Shown here: piece after piece, positions 46,626 through 58,004 of the stretch
Layout of the letters: each line of letters opens with the position of its first letter
Position numbering within the stretch: position 1 is the stretch's first letter
NCBI GenBank assembly: GCA_032718475.1
Contig: JAUCBJ010002494.1
Coordinates: 1-60,781, forward strand
Length of the DNA stretch: 60,781 nt
Direction: 5' to 3'
Source of the DNA: Nemertoderma westbladi
Lineage: Eukaryota; Xenacoelomorpha; Nemertodermatida; Nemertodermatidae
Translations under genes and position numbers: made by a program
Notes under the pieces: model-generated
What the model saw: the letters and a program-made list of their open reading frames with translations, nothing else
Databases searched by the model: none
Told to the model about the DNA's origin: nothing

Positions 46626-49600
46626 GGAAGTAGGCCTATGTTATTGCTTTTGTTGCATCTATTGTAGCACTATTACTTTGTTTACCAAGCTACATCGATG
46701 AATAGAATATTCCTTTTGAGAATAAAATTAACACGACATCTGACGACAACGTTGGGAACTGAAGAATATTCCGCAAACTGACATTACACTTGAGGAATTG
46801 TTAAAAGTATCTCATATTTGTGTCAGCCAATCAGACAAGTTGTTCTTTACCCCCAAGTTATTTTGATATCCAATAGTTTGTAATAATACTATTTTACGTA
46901 TCATTTCTGGTTCATTCACTATTATACTTTCTGCAACTCCGTAATGCTTCTGTACTGGTTATGATAACTGACATTTGTAAATTTAAATTCTTTAGTAAAT
47001 AATTAGGATCGTAGTGTATCCAATCCAATAATTTGTCTATGTAGTAAATTTGCGCTAGAATTAGTTTCCGTGTGGGTATATAAATCTTTAATTTCGGTCA
47101 GTAATTAATTGTGTAGTATTAAGGAGGTACCACAGTTGTTGGGGGAACCTGTACATACATACTTACACAGTATAATGGGGTCATTATACAATAGGCCTAC
47201 TACAAAACGCATTATTACTTAGGATAAAACCCTGCGATGTGTTAGTTCCGTTATAGAACCCCAAAAAATGGCACACTCCTACAGATTGGACTTTTGGAGT
47301 TAAATATTTGAAAGTACTCCCATTTCAATTATTGTTCCTGAAAACCAAATAAAATTTCTATGTCACTATGTCAACAGAGAGTTGCTTTTTATTAAATCTT
47401 GGAACCAAGGGGGGGGGGGGGGGGGGGGGGGGTTGACGCAAATCCCATCTTTTCGAATTAATTTCTCTCTCAATGTTATATTCTCAATTTAGGGAAAGGA
47501 GCAGATTATAGTGGCACGTTATTTTAACCAAAACAATAAACTAAGCACAATAAAACAGGTTCCAGTTTTATTTTTGAGAGTAATCAGCTGTTATTTGCGT
47601 CGAATTTCCCCTGGAGAAGGATTAATTTTTATTGCGTCGAAAGTCCTCTCTCACTATCTGAAATTTTTTAAAATTCAAAATTTTGACAATCTCGCTCATC
47701 ATTATGACGCTAAAAATGACATTCAACTTAAAATAAACGCACTAAATGCCTAGCCATTCGTTTTGACAATCTGCCATATCCAATTATACAACTTCGGCGA
47801 AATGTCATTTCATATGCGTAGCTGTGAAGCACAGTGATTTACTATTTTAAGAATCTTCATTTTTTTTTATAAATTCTAGCTGCTTTTAGTTTTTAAATTC
47901 CCTTTAATGAATGCTTTCACCTCAACAGCATCATAGATACTATTATGTAAATCCATTAAATCGCAAATAGTAAATCTCAACGCTCGTACGATATAAGGTG
48001 ATTAAAGTATCGATGCGTTGTGGCTGGACTGGCTGTCAATGGTTTGACCCATGATAGCCCTAATCTGAGCTTATTTATTCTCATATTAGCCTTTTACTTC
48101 CCAACCTATGGAAATATGAAGGATAAGACGACTTTTAGTAAATTTTATCCCACATCTTAACAGGATGATGATACGCTATTGAACACATGCTATTTATGCA
48201 TCTTGCATTCATTACGCATACACTGTTTGGCACTCAAATATAGGGGTTATGCGGGGGTAGATAAATGATTGTTGTTACTTAAAATTGTTTGCGGGAAACT
48301 CGTACCTCCAGGCAATTCGTGTCCGGCAAACACGTGCCCGGACAAGTCGTGCCCGGGATACTCAAGTCAGTGTCACTTATTCCTTTACCAGTTTTGAATT
48401 CAGGGAAAAAAAGGAGCAGGTTGCGGTGCGAAAGTTCCTATCCAAAATTCAATAAACTACTAAGTACACTATTTTCAGATATACATGCCTATAATTCTGG
48501 ACACAAGTTGCTATTAAGAAAATCAGCGCCCACCGCCACCACATGCGATAGTAGGCGTCGTAGGCCCTATGCTAGGCCTCTACGCAGACAGACTAGATAG
48601 ATTCATTTAGGCGGGGTAATTCTTACCAAATTCAAAATTCGACAAAATTATAACATGTTGTTGTGCTGAGTGAATAAGGTAATAATAATGATTATTGTAA
48701 AATGGTTTCGTTTTAGCATAATGAGGACGCGTGGCGTGCTAAGCTAGGTATACCCATTTACAGTAGTTTCCATAGGAAGAGATCAGGAATACAATCAGGG
48801 GAACTGCAAGTCACATTTTGATTGGTGGTGAGACCATTTGATATATACAGAGATTTGATGCTTTCCTTGAATTTTATATTGTAAGCTCTTAGAAAGTTTT
48901 ACAGTAATTTAGTAGGATATAACTGGTGCTAATGATTATTTTACTATGAGATTGTCCTGTAAGTTCAGGATTAAAAAAACATGTGTTCCCCTTGGTATTT
49001 GCTCCTTTTGGGTTGCATATCGCAAAGATTTTTCTTATACAAGACCAAATTATGGCCTAGAAAATATGTATGACATTGCCACTAAGTCAGGTATGTAGAT
49101 TGGTTGTTGCATAAGGTTGAAATGTATAGGTTGGAAAGAGTTTTTAACATTTTTACTTAAAATCGATAAGTAGGTCGGTTTGATAAATGTTGAATGGTGA
49201 GATCTCTCCAGCGAACACCACATTGTTGTGCATAACCCCATAATACCACCCCCCCCCCCCCCCCCCCCCTCCCCCTTTTCTACAAAAACTAATTATTATA
49301 GTTAATAACTCATGAATTTGAAGAAATTGAAACTATTTTGCTTGATTCACGGCACCTTGTTATTCAATAAATTATTTCCAAATAAGTTTCTGAACCCTAA
49401 TCAATAGAGACAGAAAAGTGAAACCATTAGAAACATCCTCCCACACCCACTACAGTACACGCATCTGCTAAAGCTGATCTATCTATTAATAATCGGGTAG
49501 AGTAAAGCTATGTCATTACTCCTGGTATATAATCCTATCTCTTTGTCAGATTTAGTATACTGGAGACATAAGCCCACAATAAATTGGTTTTGCTATGAAA

Positions 49601-50228
49601 TCAAAAAGCACTTACGGGTAAACCACAAGATGGTTGTAGTAATGTGAATGCCCCAAGAGAGGCCTGATGTCTGGAATGCCTTTGAGTGATGTACATCAAA
49701 TATTTCTCGGTGACATTTAGGTTAGCTAATCCCATGGGGATTCCTAAGTGGTATTTTATGTTGAAATTATGTTTTTCATGGTCATTGAATAGCCTGACTG
49801 CTGAAAAAAAATCAATATATTTCCAGACGTTAGAAACACGACTCTTTTTTAATTAACCCCATCATCAAAGGCAGTGATATGCCGTCTTGTAATATATTTT
49901 ACAAAATATATATTTTAGTAATTTCTTTCATCAGTCTGTTGATGTGTCAATGTTTTTGATATAAAATAAACCTTAGTAAATGATGTACAGTATACATATA
50001 CAATAATGTTTAGATATTTCGTATTTCGTTTTAATGTATTATTTTTGTGTTACTCACCTACTAGACATTCTCACCTACTCTACATACTAAGATTACATAT
50101 TATAGTTAAAGTGTGACACCAACAGCAGACAGAACATGACCTGACCATAGCGCATATGCTGTAATAATGGGATATAGACAAATCCTGTATAGAATCCTTC
50201 TGTAAATCTATAACCACTGTACTTTGAG
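46626..50228. other. Intergenic stretch, no gene recognised
   Basis: AT-rich sequence with a 24-base G-run (47409-47432), a 21-base C-run (49249-49269), and two diverged single units of the 68-bp repeat family (about 47484-47541 inverted, 48400-48455 inverted). Short open frames (for example 47511-47753, 48289-48600) show no domain or codon pattern that I would call coding. Confidence 0.4.
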
Positions 50229-50292
50229 TTTATTGTTTTGGTTCATTACTCACGCCCCTCTAACCTGATCCTTTCCATTCATTCAGCAATTA
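50229..50292 (+). repeat. Single unit of the 68-bp repeat family
   Basis: TTTATTGTTTTGGTTCATTA followed by CTCTAACCTGATCCTTTCC matches the 28.7-kb units in order and spacing. Confidence 0.55.
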
Positions 50293-50428
50293 TTAAAGGA
50301 AAAATCAATTTTAGGCGGAGCTGATATACCAACATCGACCACCTATGTATGATACAGGCAAAATTGTTCTGGTCAATAGAAACTGTACAAAGGATAAGTT
50401 GAGGGAAGGCCACATATAGCAGATTCAT

Positions 50429-51246
50429 TGGTTTTCATTGCCATCACCTCCTTTTTTTGTTTGCGGGTTGTACTTCCCCACTATTGGTGTTCATTGCCGT
50501 CACCTCAGTCCTTTTTTTGTTTGCGGGTTGTACTTCCCCACTATTGGTGTTCATTGGCATCACCTCAGTTCTTTTTTTGTTTCTGGGTTGTACTTCCCCA
50601 CTATTGGTGTTCATTGCCATCACCTCCTTTTTTTGTTTGCGGGTTGTACTTCCCCACTATTGGTGTTCATGGCCATCACCTCAGTTCTTTTTTTGTTTCT
50701 GGGTTGTACTTCCCCACTATTGGTGTTCATTGCCATCACCTCCTTTTTTGTTTGCGGCTTGTACTTCCCCACTATTGGTGTTCATTGCCGTCACCTCAGT
50801 CCTTTTTTTGTTTGCGGGAATTGTACTTCCCCACTATTGGTGTTCATTGCCGTAACCTCAGTCCTTTTTTTGTTTGCGGGTTGTACTTCCCCACTATTGG
50901 TGTTCATTGCCATCACCTCCTTTTTTTGCTTGCGGGTTGTACTTCCCCACTATTGGTGTTCATTGCCATCACCTCAGTCCTTTTTTTGTTTGCGGGTTGT
51001 ACTTCCCCACTATTGGTGTTCATTGCCTTCACCTCAGTCCTTTTTTTGTTTGCGGCTTGTACTTCCCCACTATTGGTGTTCATTGCCGTCACCTCTGTCC
51101 TTTTTTTGTTTCTGGGTTGTACTTCCCCACTATTGGTGTTCATTGCCGTCACCTCAGTCCTTTTTTTGTTTGTGGGTTGCACTTCCCCACTATTGGTGTT
51201 CATTGCCATCACCTCAGTCCTTTTTTTGTTTGCGGGTTGCACTTAT
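50429..51246 (+). repeat. 60-bp minisatellite, about 13.5 copies
   Basis: The unit contains TTGTACTTCCCCACTATTGG, TGTTCATTGCCATCACCTC, AGTCC and TTTTTTTGTTTGCGGG. Most units are 60 bp; several lack about 7 bp around CAGTCCT. The main unit length is a multiple of three and stop-free in several frames, so long open frames in all plus frames (up to 277 codons) are artefacts of the repeat. Confidence 0.85.
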
Positions 51247-51250
51247 CCAC

Positions 51251-51725
51251 TGAATTCTTAGTGAAATATTCATTAAAGCTACCAATAGCGTAAAGACATC
51301 TTCCAAAACGGCTACTGATGATACTTCATGAAGCCACCCGTGTCCAGCTGTTGGTGATTGGATCGTAATGGTTCATGGTTTTGATACATTTCCCCTAACC
51401 ATGTCATACCATTGGTCTACACCTGGATCATAACACCCGCTGATATAGAGTATCGATCCCTTGTTGGAACATCCAACCGAATAGAAAAATACATTGACAA
51501 AAGCGACTCCAGAGCTGATCCTATTCATTTGTTTAACCAATTGCCACTTATTAGACTCTGGTATGTATTGCTACCATGACAGAGTCCAGCAGATTATAAA
51601 TAGTGTTGTTTTTTCCGACCATAAAAGCAAACAAATGTGTACAGGGCTGGGGTTTCCGAAGATGGTTCACAACCCAATGGAGGGAGATCAATGTAACTTG
51701 GACTCTGGAAGTAAAGTCTTCCTCT
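51251..51725 (-). pseudogene. Kelch-domain gene fragment, frameshifted
   Basis: Read right to left, several frames carry successive Kelch-blade signatures. They are DLPPLG...ALYTFVCFYG, then NNTIYNLLDSV, ESNKWQLVKQM with GVAFVNVFFYSVG, ILYISGCYDPGVDQWYDM, and finally YDPITNSWTRVAS and CLYAIGSFNEYF. Kelch blades repeat a W six residues after YDP and a G-G pair; these are visible but split by at least three frameshifts and stops. No BTB or BACK domain is seen. The left end runs into the 60-bp minisatellite. The first part (51725-51597) overlaps the end of the polymerase-theta-like frame in the same phase. Confidence 0.6.
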
Positions 51726-54700
51726 AGAAGTTTTACCGGTATGATTTATGCTCCTTTCATTACTGTTAATACAACTGTAATTATTGGTAATATCTGTATA
51801 AAAACACTCATTAAACATTTCTGAATCAGAAGAAGGAGACATTGTAGAACTCTTGTTACTATTGTTTATAGCATCTTCTACAATACTGCTATCGATAGAG
51901 ACTGCTGTACTACATTGAGCTTGTTGTTCAATATCAGGGTCATTATCAGAAATCAATTCCTGAGTAAAAACAAGCGAATCCTCAAATTTAATTAGAAGGG
52001 ATTCAGATAACTGACTATTGTCAACCACAGGGTATTTGATCGACATATTGATACATATTGGCTGGGAACTGGTTTGGGGAATCTGAAAGCTAAAGGTAGA
52101 TTCAGAAAGAAGTTGATCAGTAACATGTTGGGGTGCCAATAATGGACTATAGACTGGGTGTGGTGGTGGGTATGTAGGAGACAAGGCTGAACAATTTGAT
52201 GATTCGATAAAGCTATTCTTATTGCCATCGCAAAAGCATAAAGAATGATCAGAATTGCTTACAAGTTCATCAATATGTGGATTGTGAGAACTTATCTCAG
52301 AACTGGACAATGATCTATTACCAATACATTCCTCACTTTTTCTAAATTCTTTGCTATTCTGACTCTTGTTGTCATCAGCATGTTGGGAAGACTTCCTTAC
52401 AACATTAGGAGTGAAGTCCAATGAATCGTCGACATTGTCTATTGACTTTGTATTACTGGTATCGCTTTTGTCTTCATTAGGCCATGGGACTGAGTACAAA
52501 TCCGGAGAGACAGCAGACTGGCTCAATTTGTCCGGGGGGTCAGAGATATTTGAGTTATGTGGAGTAATAGATTTAATAGGAAAATTAATGTTTAGATTTG
52601 CAGGAGTAGGAATAGGAAACGGATTATCAAGGGGTGAGAATAATGCTTTTTGTGAAGAAATATTCATACCTTGATTGGGAGTGTCACATTTAATTAATGT
52701 AGATAGCGTTACATGAGAAGTTAAAGAACTATTGACATCATTTATACATTGGATTGGCTTTACAGAAGTGGATGCACTTGTTTGAACTGGAGATGCGGCA
52801 GGATTTGATTGGTGAGTAACTGTCTCTAAATGAGTTTTAATGGAGGATGTATCTTTAATAGATCCAACATTGTTAGAAATAACTGATCCTACTTGATCAG
52901 GAACATTGCAAACACTATTTATATTGCTATCATTGTGAGCATAAATTTGACTTGGAGATATATTTTTGGTACTATTCGTTTCATTCACGACATCGTTCCA
53001 GCTGGGGACAACAAGCCCTTGTACCACAGCATCACTCTCTACTATATGACGTGCTTCTATTATTATTTGCTTGGCAACATCCAATTCAGTAGAACCAACA
53101 GGAAATGCTGACAACCAGAACGCTCTAGATGCCTTCCTTCGGTCGTTGACATCGAATTCATCCTCATCAAGATGAGTTCTTTTACTTGCGAAGGGAGTCG
53201 ACATTATCACAGCCTTTTCAAGTTTATCCAACATTTCGTTAGCTAAACTGATGATGGTTTTATAACCAGATGAATATAATGACCTCGCTTGCTGGCCATT
53301 GATGCAGTTAAGTCGCACCAAGTCGCACAATTCCCGTTGGACACCATAGCACAACCTTGGCTGAAAGTCTGATAGAATCAGTTCGAGATTGGTCCAAGAC
53401 AAACGATTACAAAACACAGACACAACACCTGCAAAAGATGCTGCACTTTGCTGAAGAGACTGTAGTTGACCTCTAGGGATTTTGTACTTAAGAGAAACAA
53501 CATTCAAAGGAACTTCATTGATTAAATCCGTAAGAATTAAAGCAGTATAGAATCTTCGATGTACCGCTGCTGTGTGAATATCTTTTACAGTTTTTGTAGA
53601 GAATTTTCCTTGGACTGCCCGAGCAATATAAGACTCCTTAACACCTACCAGGTCAGCTACCCGTCGGTAATTAGCAGACATGTTGCTGTACAAACACATA
53701 TAATGGTACCAATCTATAGAACTAGCTACGTCGTAGGCATATATAGGCGTTACTTGATATACAGTGTGTAACTCACTGTCAAGAACAAAACATCTCCTAG
53801 CCCTCTGTAACTCAACAAACACCTTGATAGCTTCATCAGGGTTCATAGATGAAGCTAATACAGCTTGACCTAGTTGAGTAGGGTAATAAAGAGATTCACT
53901 ATCTCCAGCTCTTATAAACTCATTCTCAATCAAAAACCTCAAACAATTATCAACGCATTTCCCTATATTATTAGCTCCATGAGTTTGACTTGTAGTACTA
54001 GTACCGGTAGCTAATAATGTGCTTGAAACATATTGGGAAACATCTTGCTTGGTAGATGCAACGCCGCTTACAATAATCTCTAGAATGGCTCGTTTGAGAC
54101 TTGTACTCACATTATCATTATCTATAACCAGACAGCTTTTAACAGGTTGTAATGGTTTCGTTAACAACTGCATCGCTTTAGCTTTCTCTGTAGGTTTACA
54201 AATCAATATACTCTCCCCTGCACTGTCCACTCCTTTCCTTCCAGCTCGCCCCACCATCTGTTGATAAGATAAAGTGTCGATGACACCACCATTAAACGAT
54301 GTTGGAGTTCTAATAATAACTCTACGAGCTGGAAGGTTTACTCCGGAACTAAGAGTAGATGTTGCAACCAGAACTCGGATTGAACCATTACGGAAACCAC
54401 GTTCGATAATATCTCGTTCTTCAGTAGATAACCCAGCGTGGTGATAACAAACGCCAGACTGAAGACAAGTAATGAGAGATTTGTCTAAACCAACAGGGGA
54501 ATGTTTTAGATTATCCACCACATGATATAACTCTTCTAGGTTCACTGCTTCTAAAACCGAGTTCTTTCTCAAGCATATCAAGCCAGAAGCAACTATATTA
54601 GCTACCTTCTCACAACGGGCTTTACTGGGACAGAACACCAGCACAGAATGTCCATTTATTAAAGTCTCAACACAAAGACTAACAACATTATCTTCATCAT

Positions 54701-55757
54701 TAGTCAACCCAGTCTGAACTACCACATCTGATACTTTCTTCATTTCGGAAGAGTAGAGATATTCACCTAACTTTACAAATTGAACTAAAGGAACCGGTCT
54801 AAATGTAGTTGTATACAGAGCAGCATTCAACCATTTGGATATAACATTTAGGTTAGGAAGAGTAGCACTCATTCCAACAATTTGTATTGGGTTTGAGTTT
54901 TTCCCCACTTTGCTGATATACAATAGTTTAGTTAGCAATAATTCCAACAAATACCCCCGACTCGAGTCCCCTACCATATGTAATTCATCAGCAACGACTA
55001 CAGCCAACTCATTCAAGGTCCCAGACTCAAGCATTTTATTAACGAGGCTATTGGCTTTCTCGATTGTACAGACAGCTATGTTACAAGCAGCAAACCCTCC
55101 TGCTGGCTGTTCCCCTCCCATAAACCCACCCACCCGCAACCCAATACCTCCATACACACCACGCAGAGATTTGCTCTTCTCTTTAGCTACCGATACGTAA
55201 GGCAGAATATACAAGGCTTTTCTATCCAGTTCCAAACAACGTTTCAAAACAATTATATCTGCAACCAGGGTCTTCCCGGCACTGGTTGGTGCAGAGAAAA
55301 CAATATTACGCCCATCTAATACACCATCAAGTGTTAGACATTCTAGCTGCCACTGAAATATTGTAGATATTCCTTGGGCCTCATAGGCTTGTAATACCGC
55401 CTCTGGGAGATTCCAACTACTCAACGAAGTGGAGGGAAGTTCCGAATACTGTGAGGACAAAATATTATTTTGGATATTATCAAAGTCTCTCCTTTCTTTG
55501 CATTGCTGCTTAGGTCCTATACTCGATATATCATGAGCATCTGATGGTAACAAATGAGCAACATATGGGTCTGTAATCCTTTCATTACCATAGAAACCAT
55601 AATTAACATTGGGGTTTAGATTCTCCTTTAATATATCTCCAGAATGTATTAGTTTTTCATTACTAGTTGACTGTATATTTTCTGATTTTCTTAAATAAAC
55701 AGATTTTTGAAAGGAATTTGGTTTCCTTTCTCTCCAAGTATCAGAAAGTTTCTTCAT
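51594..55757 (-). CDS. POLQ: DNA polymerase theta-like helicase and central region
   Basis: An uninterrupted 1387-codon frame. Residues 115-880 match the SF2 helicase-like half of DNA polymerase theta, the enzyme of theta-mediated end joining: Walker A SAPTSAGKT (155-163), DELH box (257-260), GMSATLPNL (295-303), TSTLSSGVNLPARR (466-479), motif VI QMVGRAGRKG (500-509), then the helical domain with SLQQSAASFAGV and RELCDLVRLN. AKEKSKSL and VCTIEKANSLVN favour POLQ over HELQ. Residues 900-1340 are Ser/Asn/Thr-rich and probably disordered, like the POLQ central region. The family-A polymerase domain is absent. The last 40 residues are Kelch-like and probably not part of the protein; a GGTAAAAC donor at 51737/51736 could end the exon first. 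Intact frame, likely functional; downstream exons would lie left of 51.6 kb or beyond. Confidence 0.85.
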   Translation of the reverse strand: MKKLSDTWRERKPNSFQKSVYLRKSENIQSTSNEKLIHSGDILKENLNPNVNYGFYGNERITDPYVAHLLPSDAHDISSIGPKQQCKERRDFDNIQNNILSSQYSELPSTSLSSWNLPEAVLQAYEAQGISTIFQWQLECLTLDGVLDGRNIVFSAPTSAGKTLVADIIVLKRCLELDRKALYILPYVSVAKEKSKSLRGVYGGIGLRVGGFMGGEQPAGGFAACNIAVCTIEKANSLVNKMLESGTLNELAVVVADELHMVGDSSRGYLLELLLTKLLYISKVGKNSNPIQIVGMSATLPNLNVISKWLNAALYTTTFRPVPLVQFVKLGEYLYSSEMKKVSDVVVQTGLTNDEDNVVSLCVETLINGHSVLVFCPSKARCEKVANIVASGLICLRKNSVLEAVNLEELYHVVDNLKHSPVGLDKSLITCLQSGVCYHHAGLSTEERDIIERGFRNGSIRVLVATSTLSSGVNLPARRVIIRTPTSFNGGVIDTLSYQQMVGRAGRKGVDSAGESILICKPTEKAKAMQLLTKPLQPVKSCLVIDNDNVSTSLKRAILEIIVSGVASTKQDVSQYVSSTLLATGTSTTSQTHGANNIGKCVDNCLRFLIENEFIRAGDSESLYYPTQLGQAVLASSMNPDEAIKVFVELQRARRCFVLDSELHTVYQVTPIYAYDVASSIDWYHYMCLYSNMSANYRRVADLVGVKESYIARAVQGKFSTKTVKDIHTAAVHRRFYTALILTDLINEVPLNVVSLKYKIPRGQLQSLQQSAASFAGVVSVFCNRLSWTNLELILSDFQPRLCYGVQRELCDLVRLNCINGQQARSLYSSGYKTIISLANEMLDKLEKAVIMSTPFASKRTHLDEDEFDVNDRRKASRAFWLSAFPVGSTELDVAKQIIIEARHIVESDAVVQGLVVPSWNDVVNETNSTKNISPSQIYAHNDSNINSVCNVPDQVGSVISNNVGSIKDTSSIKTHLETVTHQSNPAASPVQTSASTSVKPIQCINDVNSSLTSHVTLSTLIKCDTPNQGMNISSQKALFSPLDNPFPIPTPANLNINFPIKSITPHNSNISDPPDKLSQSAVSPDLYSVPWPNEDKSDTSNTKSIDNVDDSLDFTPNVVRKSSQHADDNKSQNSKEFRKSEECIGNRSLSSSEISSHNPHIDELVSNSDHSLCFCDGNKNSFIESSNCSALSPTYPPPHPVYSPLLAPQHVTDQLLSESTFSFQIPQTSSQPICINMSIKYPVVDNSQLSESLLIKFEDSLVFTQELISDNDPDIEQQAQCSTAVSIDSSIVEDAINNSNKSSTMSPSSDSEMFNECFYTDITNNYSCINSNERSINHTGKTSRGRLYFQSPSYIDLPPLGCEPSSETPALYTFVCFYGRKKQHYL

Positions 55758-56319
55758 ATTAAGACAATACTTTACAATGTATTGAACACAATAAATATTT
55801 GTATATTACAATGTATTGTATATTGCAAATTAGCATTTAACAACATAGTTAATAGGTAAGTTATTGTAAGTTTAGGCCAATATGTAATGATATGCGATAA
55901 TAATACAGGTTACTGTATTGTACAGTCGGGGAGAAGTAATATTTTCAACTGAGATGAAATTTCAACTTTATTTTTTAAATTTAACTTTTTATTAAAATTC
56001 CAACTTTTGGAGCAGTGTTCAAAATTCAACTTTTTTAAATTCAACTTTTGGGAGTAGGTTTTGAAATACTGAAATTTGGAGTTGGAATCCATTACTGGTA
56101 CCGGTATTCCATTGTATAATAATTATGACTATGCATACAGCGGTAATTTAATGCATCTAATAAATTCCCATAGTATTTAAGCTAATTTGCAAATGTAGTC
56201 ACCTAAAATGTTTAAAAAAAGTAATCCCGACGGTGAAAGTTTTTATTCCATCGGTAATGATGGTTAATTTTTCGAGTTGCATCCATAGAAACAATAAAAA
56301 CACCCGCTCTGTATGTCTG
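55758..56319. other. Upstream of the helicase gene
   Basis: AT-rich sequence with repeated ATGTATTG words and repeats of AAAATTCAACTTTT (55960-56060). No TATA box or CpG-rich promoter is evident. The helicase frame is open a short way upstream of its Met, so an earlier exon cannot be excluded. Confidence 0.35.
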
Positions 56320-57405
56320 TTACATCTTGGGGATCTTCTGGGCCTCCTGCCATTTTAGAGTTGAATTTACAACATCCGCTAGATCATCCGCATCTTCAAG
56401 GCCAGTGTCCTTTAAGATGCGTCTCAAGAAGGTCATGGGCTGTCCACCATGCTTATTTACTCCATGAGGCTGCCAAAGCACAAGATTACACAAGATTAAG
56501 CAATGTCCTGCACAACGGAGGCGGCTTTGTTCTAGGGTCAAGCTTGCGGGAACCAATGAGAGATCTCCAATGTTATATAGTGTCTGGTTGGAGATGTGTG
56601 CATTGTACTCGTACTGTAAGTGCAGTGTAATGTGGCATTGCATTGTACTGTACATTGGGCATTCTTGTGAATTTGCCATCCAGAGATTAGGTGCCCTCAA
56701 CAGTTAGCGCCCAGTATGGACTCCCAGAGGAGTACTGGAACTACTGCTGCTCTAAATAATCGGACCTTACAGCCTTAAGTTTCCGATTAATTCTATGTGA
56801 CTTCCAAATCCTGGAAAGTCTATTCAAGGCTGCCCATGCCTTGGCCCTTACGTTTTCGAAGTTCCTCGCCTGACTTCCAGATTCATGACCCCAGGTAACA
56901 GAAGTCGTCCACATGCTCAAGCATACCATCCTTTGAGCTTATGCTCATCCGGTCAGAGACTTGCTGAGGACTTTCAAAGTTAACTGTCAAAATTTTGGTC
57001 TTTTTGGAGTTAATAAAAAGACCAACACTAGAAGCAGCCTGTTCTAATGAGCTGAGGAGCCGTTCCGTTGGGCTCCCTCTAGTGATTCTGAGAGTACTCC
57101 TAAGTCATCAGCTAAGTCTAGATCAGTTAGGTACTTGGCAGTATTTCCTCGACTTCTGGAGCCAGTAGGTGGAGTTACCATCACCCCATCATAATTATGA
57201 TGATTTAAGGACATGCGTAGCACTAGCACATAGTCAACGTGTCGAACCATCGTATACTGATCTGATTGCTGTGATAATTTCATCAAGAATCCCATATAAT
57301 GAAAGTACTCTGAACATACGTGAGCGAGAGATTGAATCAAAGGCCTTGAATAAGTCAACAAAGATAACAGCCAGACTGCCAGATGGCTGTCTTTCTTTTT
57401 TGATA
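56320..57405 (-). pseudogene. APE-type LINE 3' part (family L-A, copy 3)
   Basis: Right to left: SLAVIFVDLFKAFDSISR (RT motif 3; the first catalytic Asp), a segment with DLDLADDLGVLSESLEGAQ (the catalytic Asp pair, normally YADD, here LADD), SHRINRKLKAVRSDYLEQ, and the C terminus NLVLWQPHGVNKHGGQP with LKDTGLEDADDLADV. The element is 5'-truncated at about 57405 and has at least four frame breaks (near 57200, 57000, 56740 and 56520). A sister of the copies at 41.0 and 42.4 kb. Confidence 0.65.
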
Positions 57406-58004
57406 ACTAGAGGTCGTGGTTCCAGGTTCACTCCACGCACCCCGTGGGTGCAGGGATCCTGCCCCGATGGGCGGGGGCAGTATTTGTCTCTGCACGAATG
57501 CTTTGAAGGGACCAGCCCAGGGCCAGATTTAGGAATGGGCAAATGGGGCGGGGGCAGCTGCCCACTGCAGTATAACATATAAAATAAACATATATTTTTA
57601 GCTTTCAACCTGTCAATTACAGGATTATATTATCGATTAATTTCTCCCCCTTCTGCCCTTGGCCTTGGCACTTGGGTTGGGGAATTATCAGGATATTAAA
57701 TAAACAAATAAATTAATATAGATTACCGTAGGTACCGGTACATAATACAGTAATAATAAAACAACACTGCCTTATAGTCCCACTACAGCCCTACTCCCCT
57801 ACTGCACTACAGCACTAGGCAAGGCACTAGGTTCCCCTCCCCGACCTGTTTCCTCATGTCGGCCTACCACAGTGGGCCTACTGAAGTACTCGTACTAAGT
57901 ACCAACCAAGGCCAATTGAAATTACCAATGACCAGACCATACACCATACCATGGACCAATCGCAGGAGACATCTACCATCTACCTTCTCACCTGTGATAC
58001 CTTC
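57406..58004. other. Repeat-derived sequence, no gene recognised
   Basis: GC-rich patch with small palindromes (GCACCCCGTGGGTGC at 57437; CCCGATGGGCGGGGGC) and a TCACTCCACGCACC segment. The rest is AT-rich. No coding evidence. Confidence 0.35.

Noticed and set aside
50448-51240. 60-bp repeats as a CRISPR-like array
   Set aside because: The units are contiguous with no unique spacers, in a eukaryotic context. It is a minisatellite.
50428-51293. Long open frames (277, 271, 139 codons) as membrane or repeat proteins
   Set aside because: They are the same 60-bp tandem unit read in three frames. Openness follows from unit length and composition, not selection.
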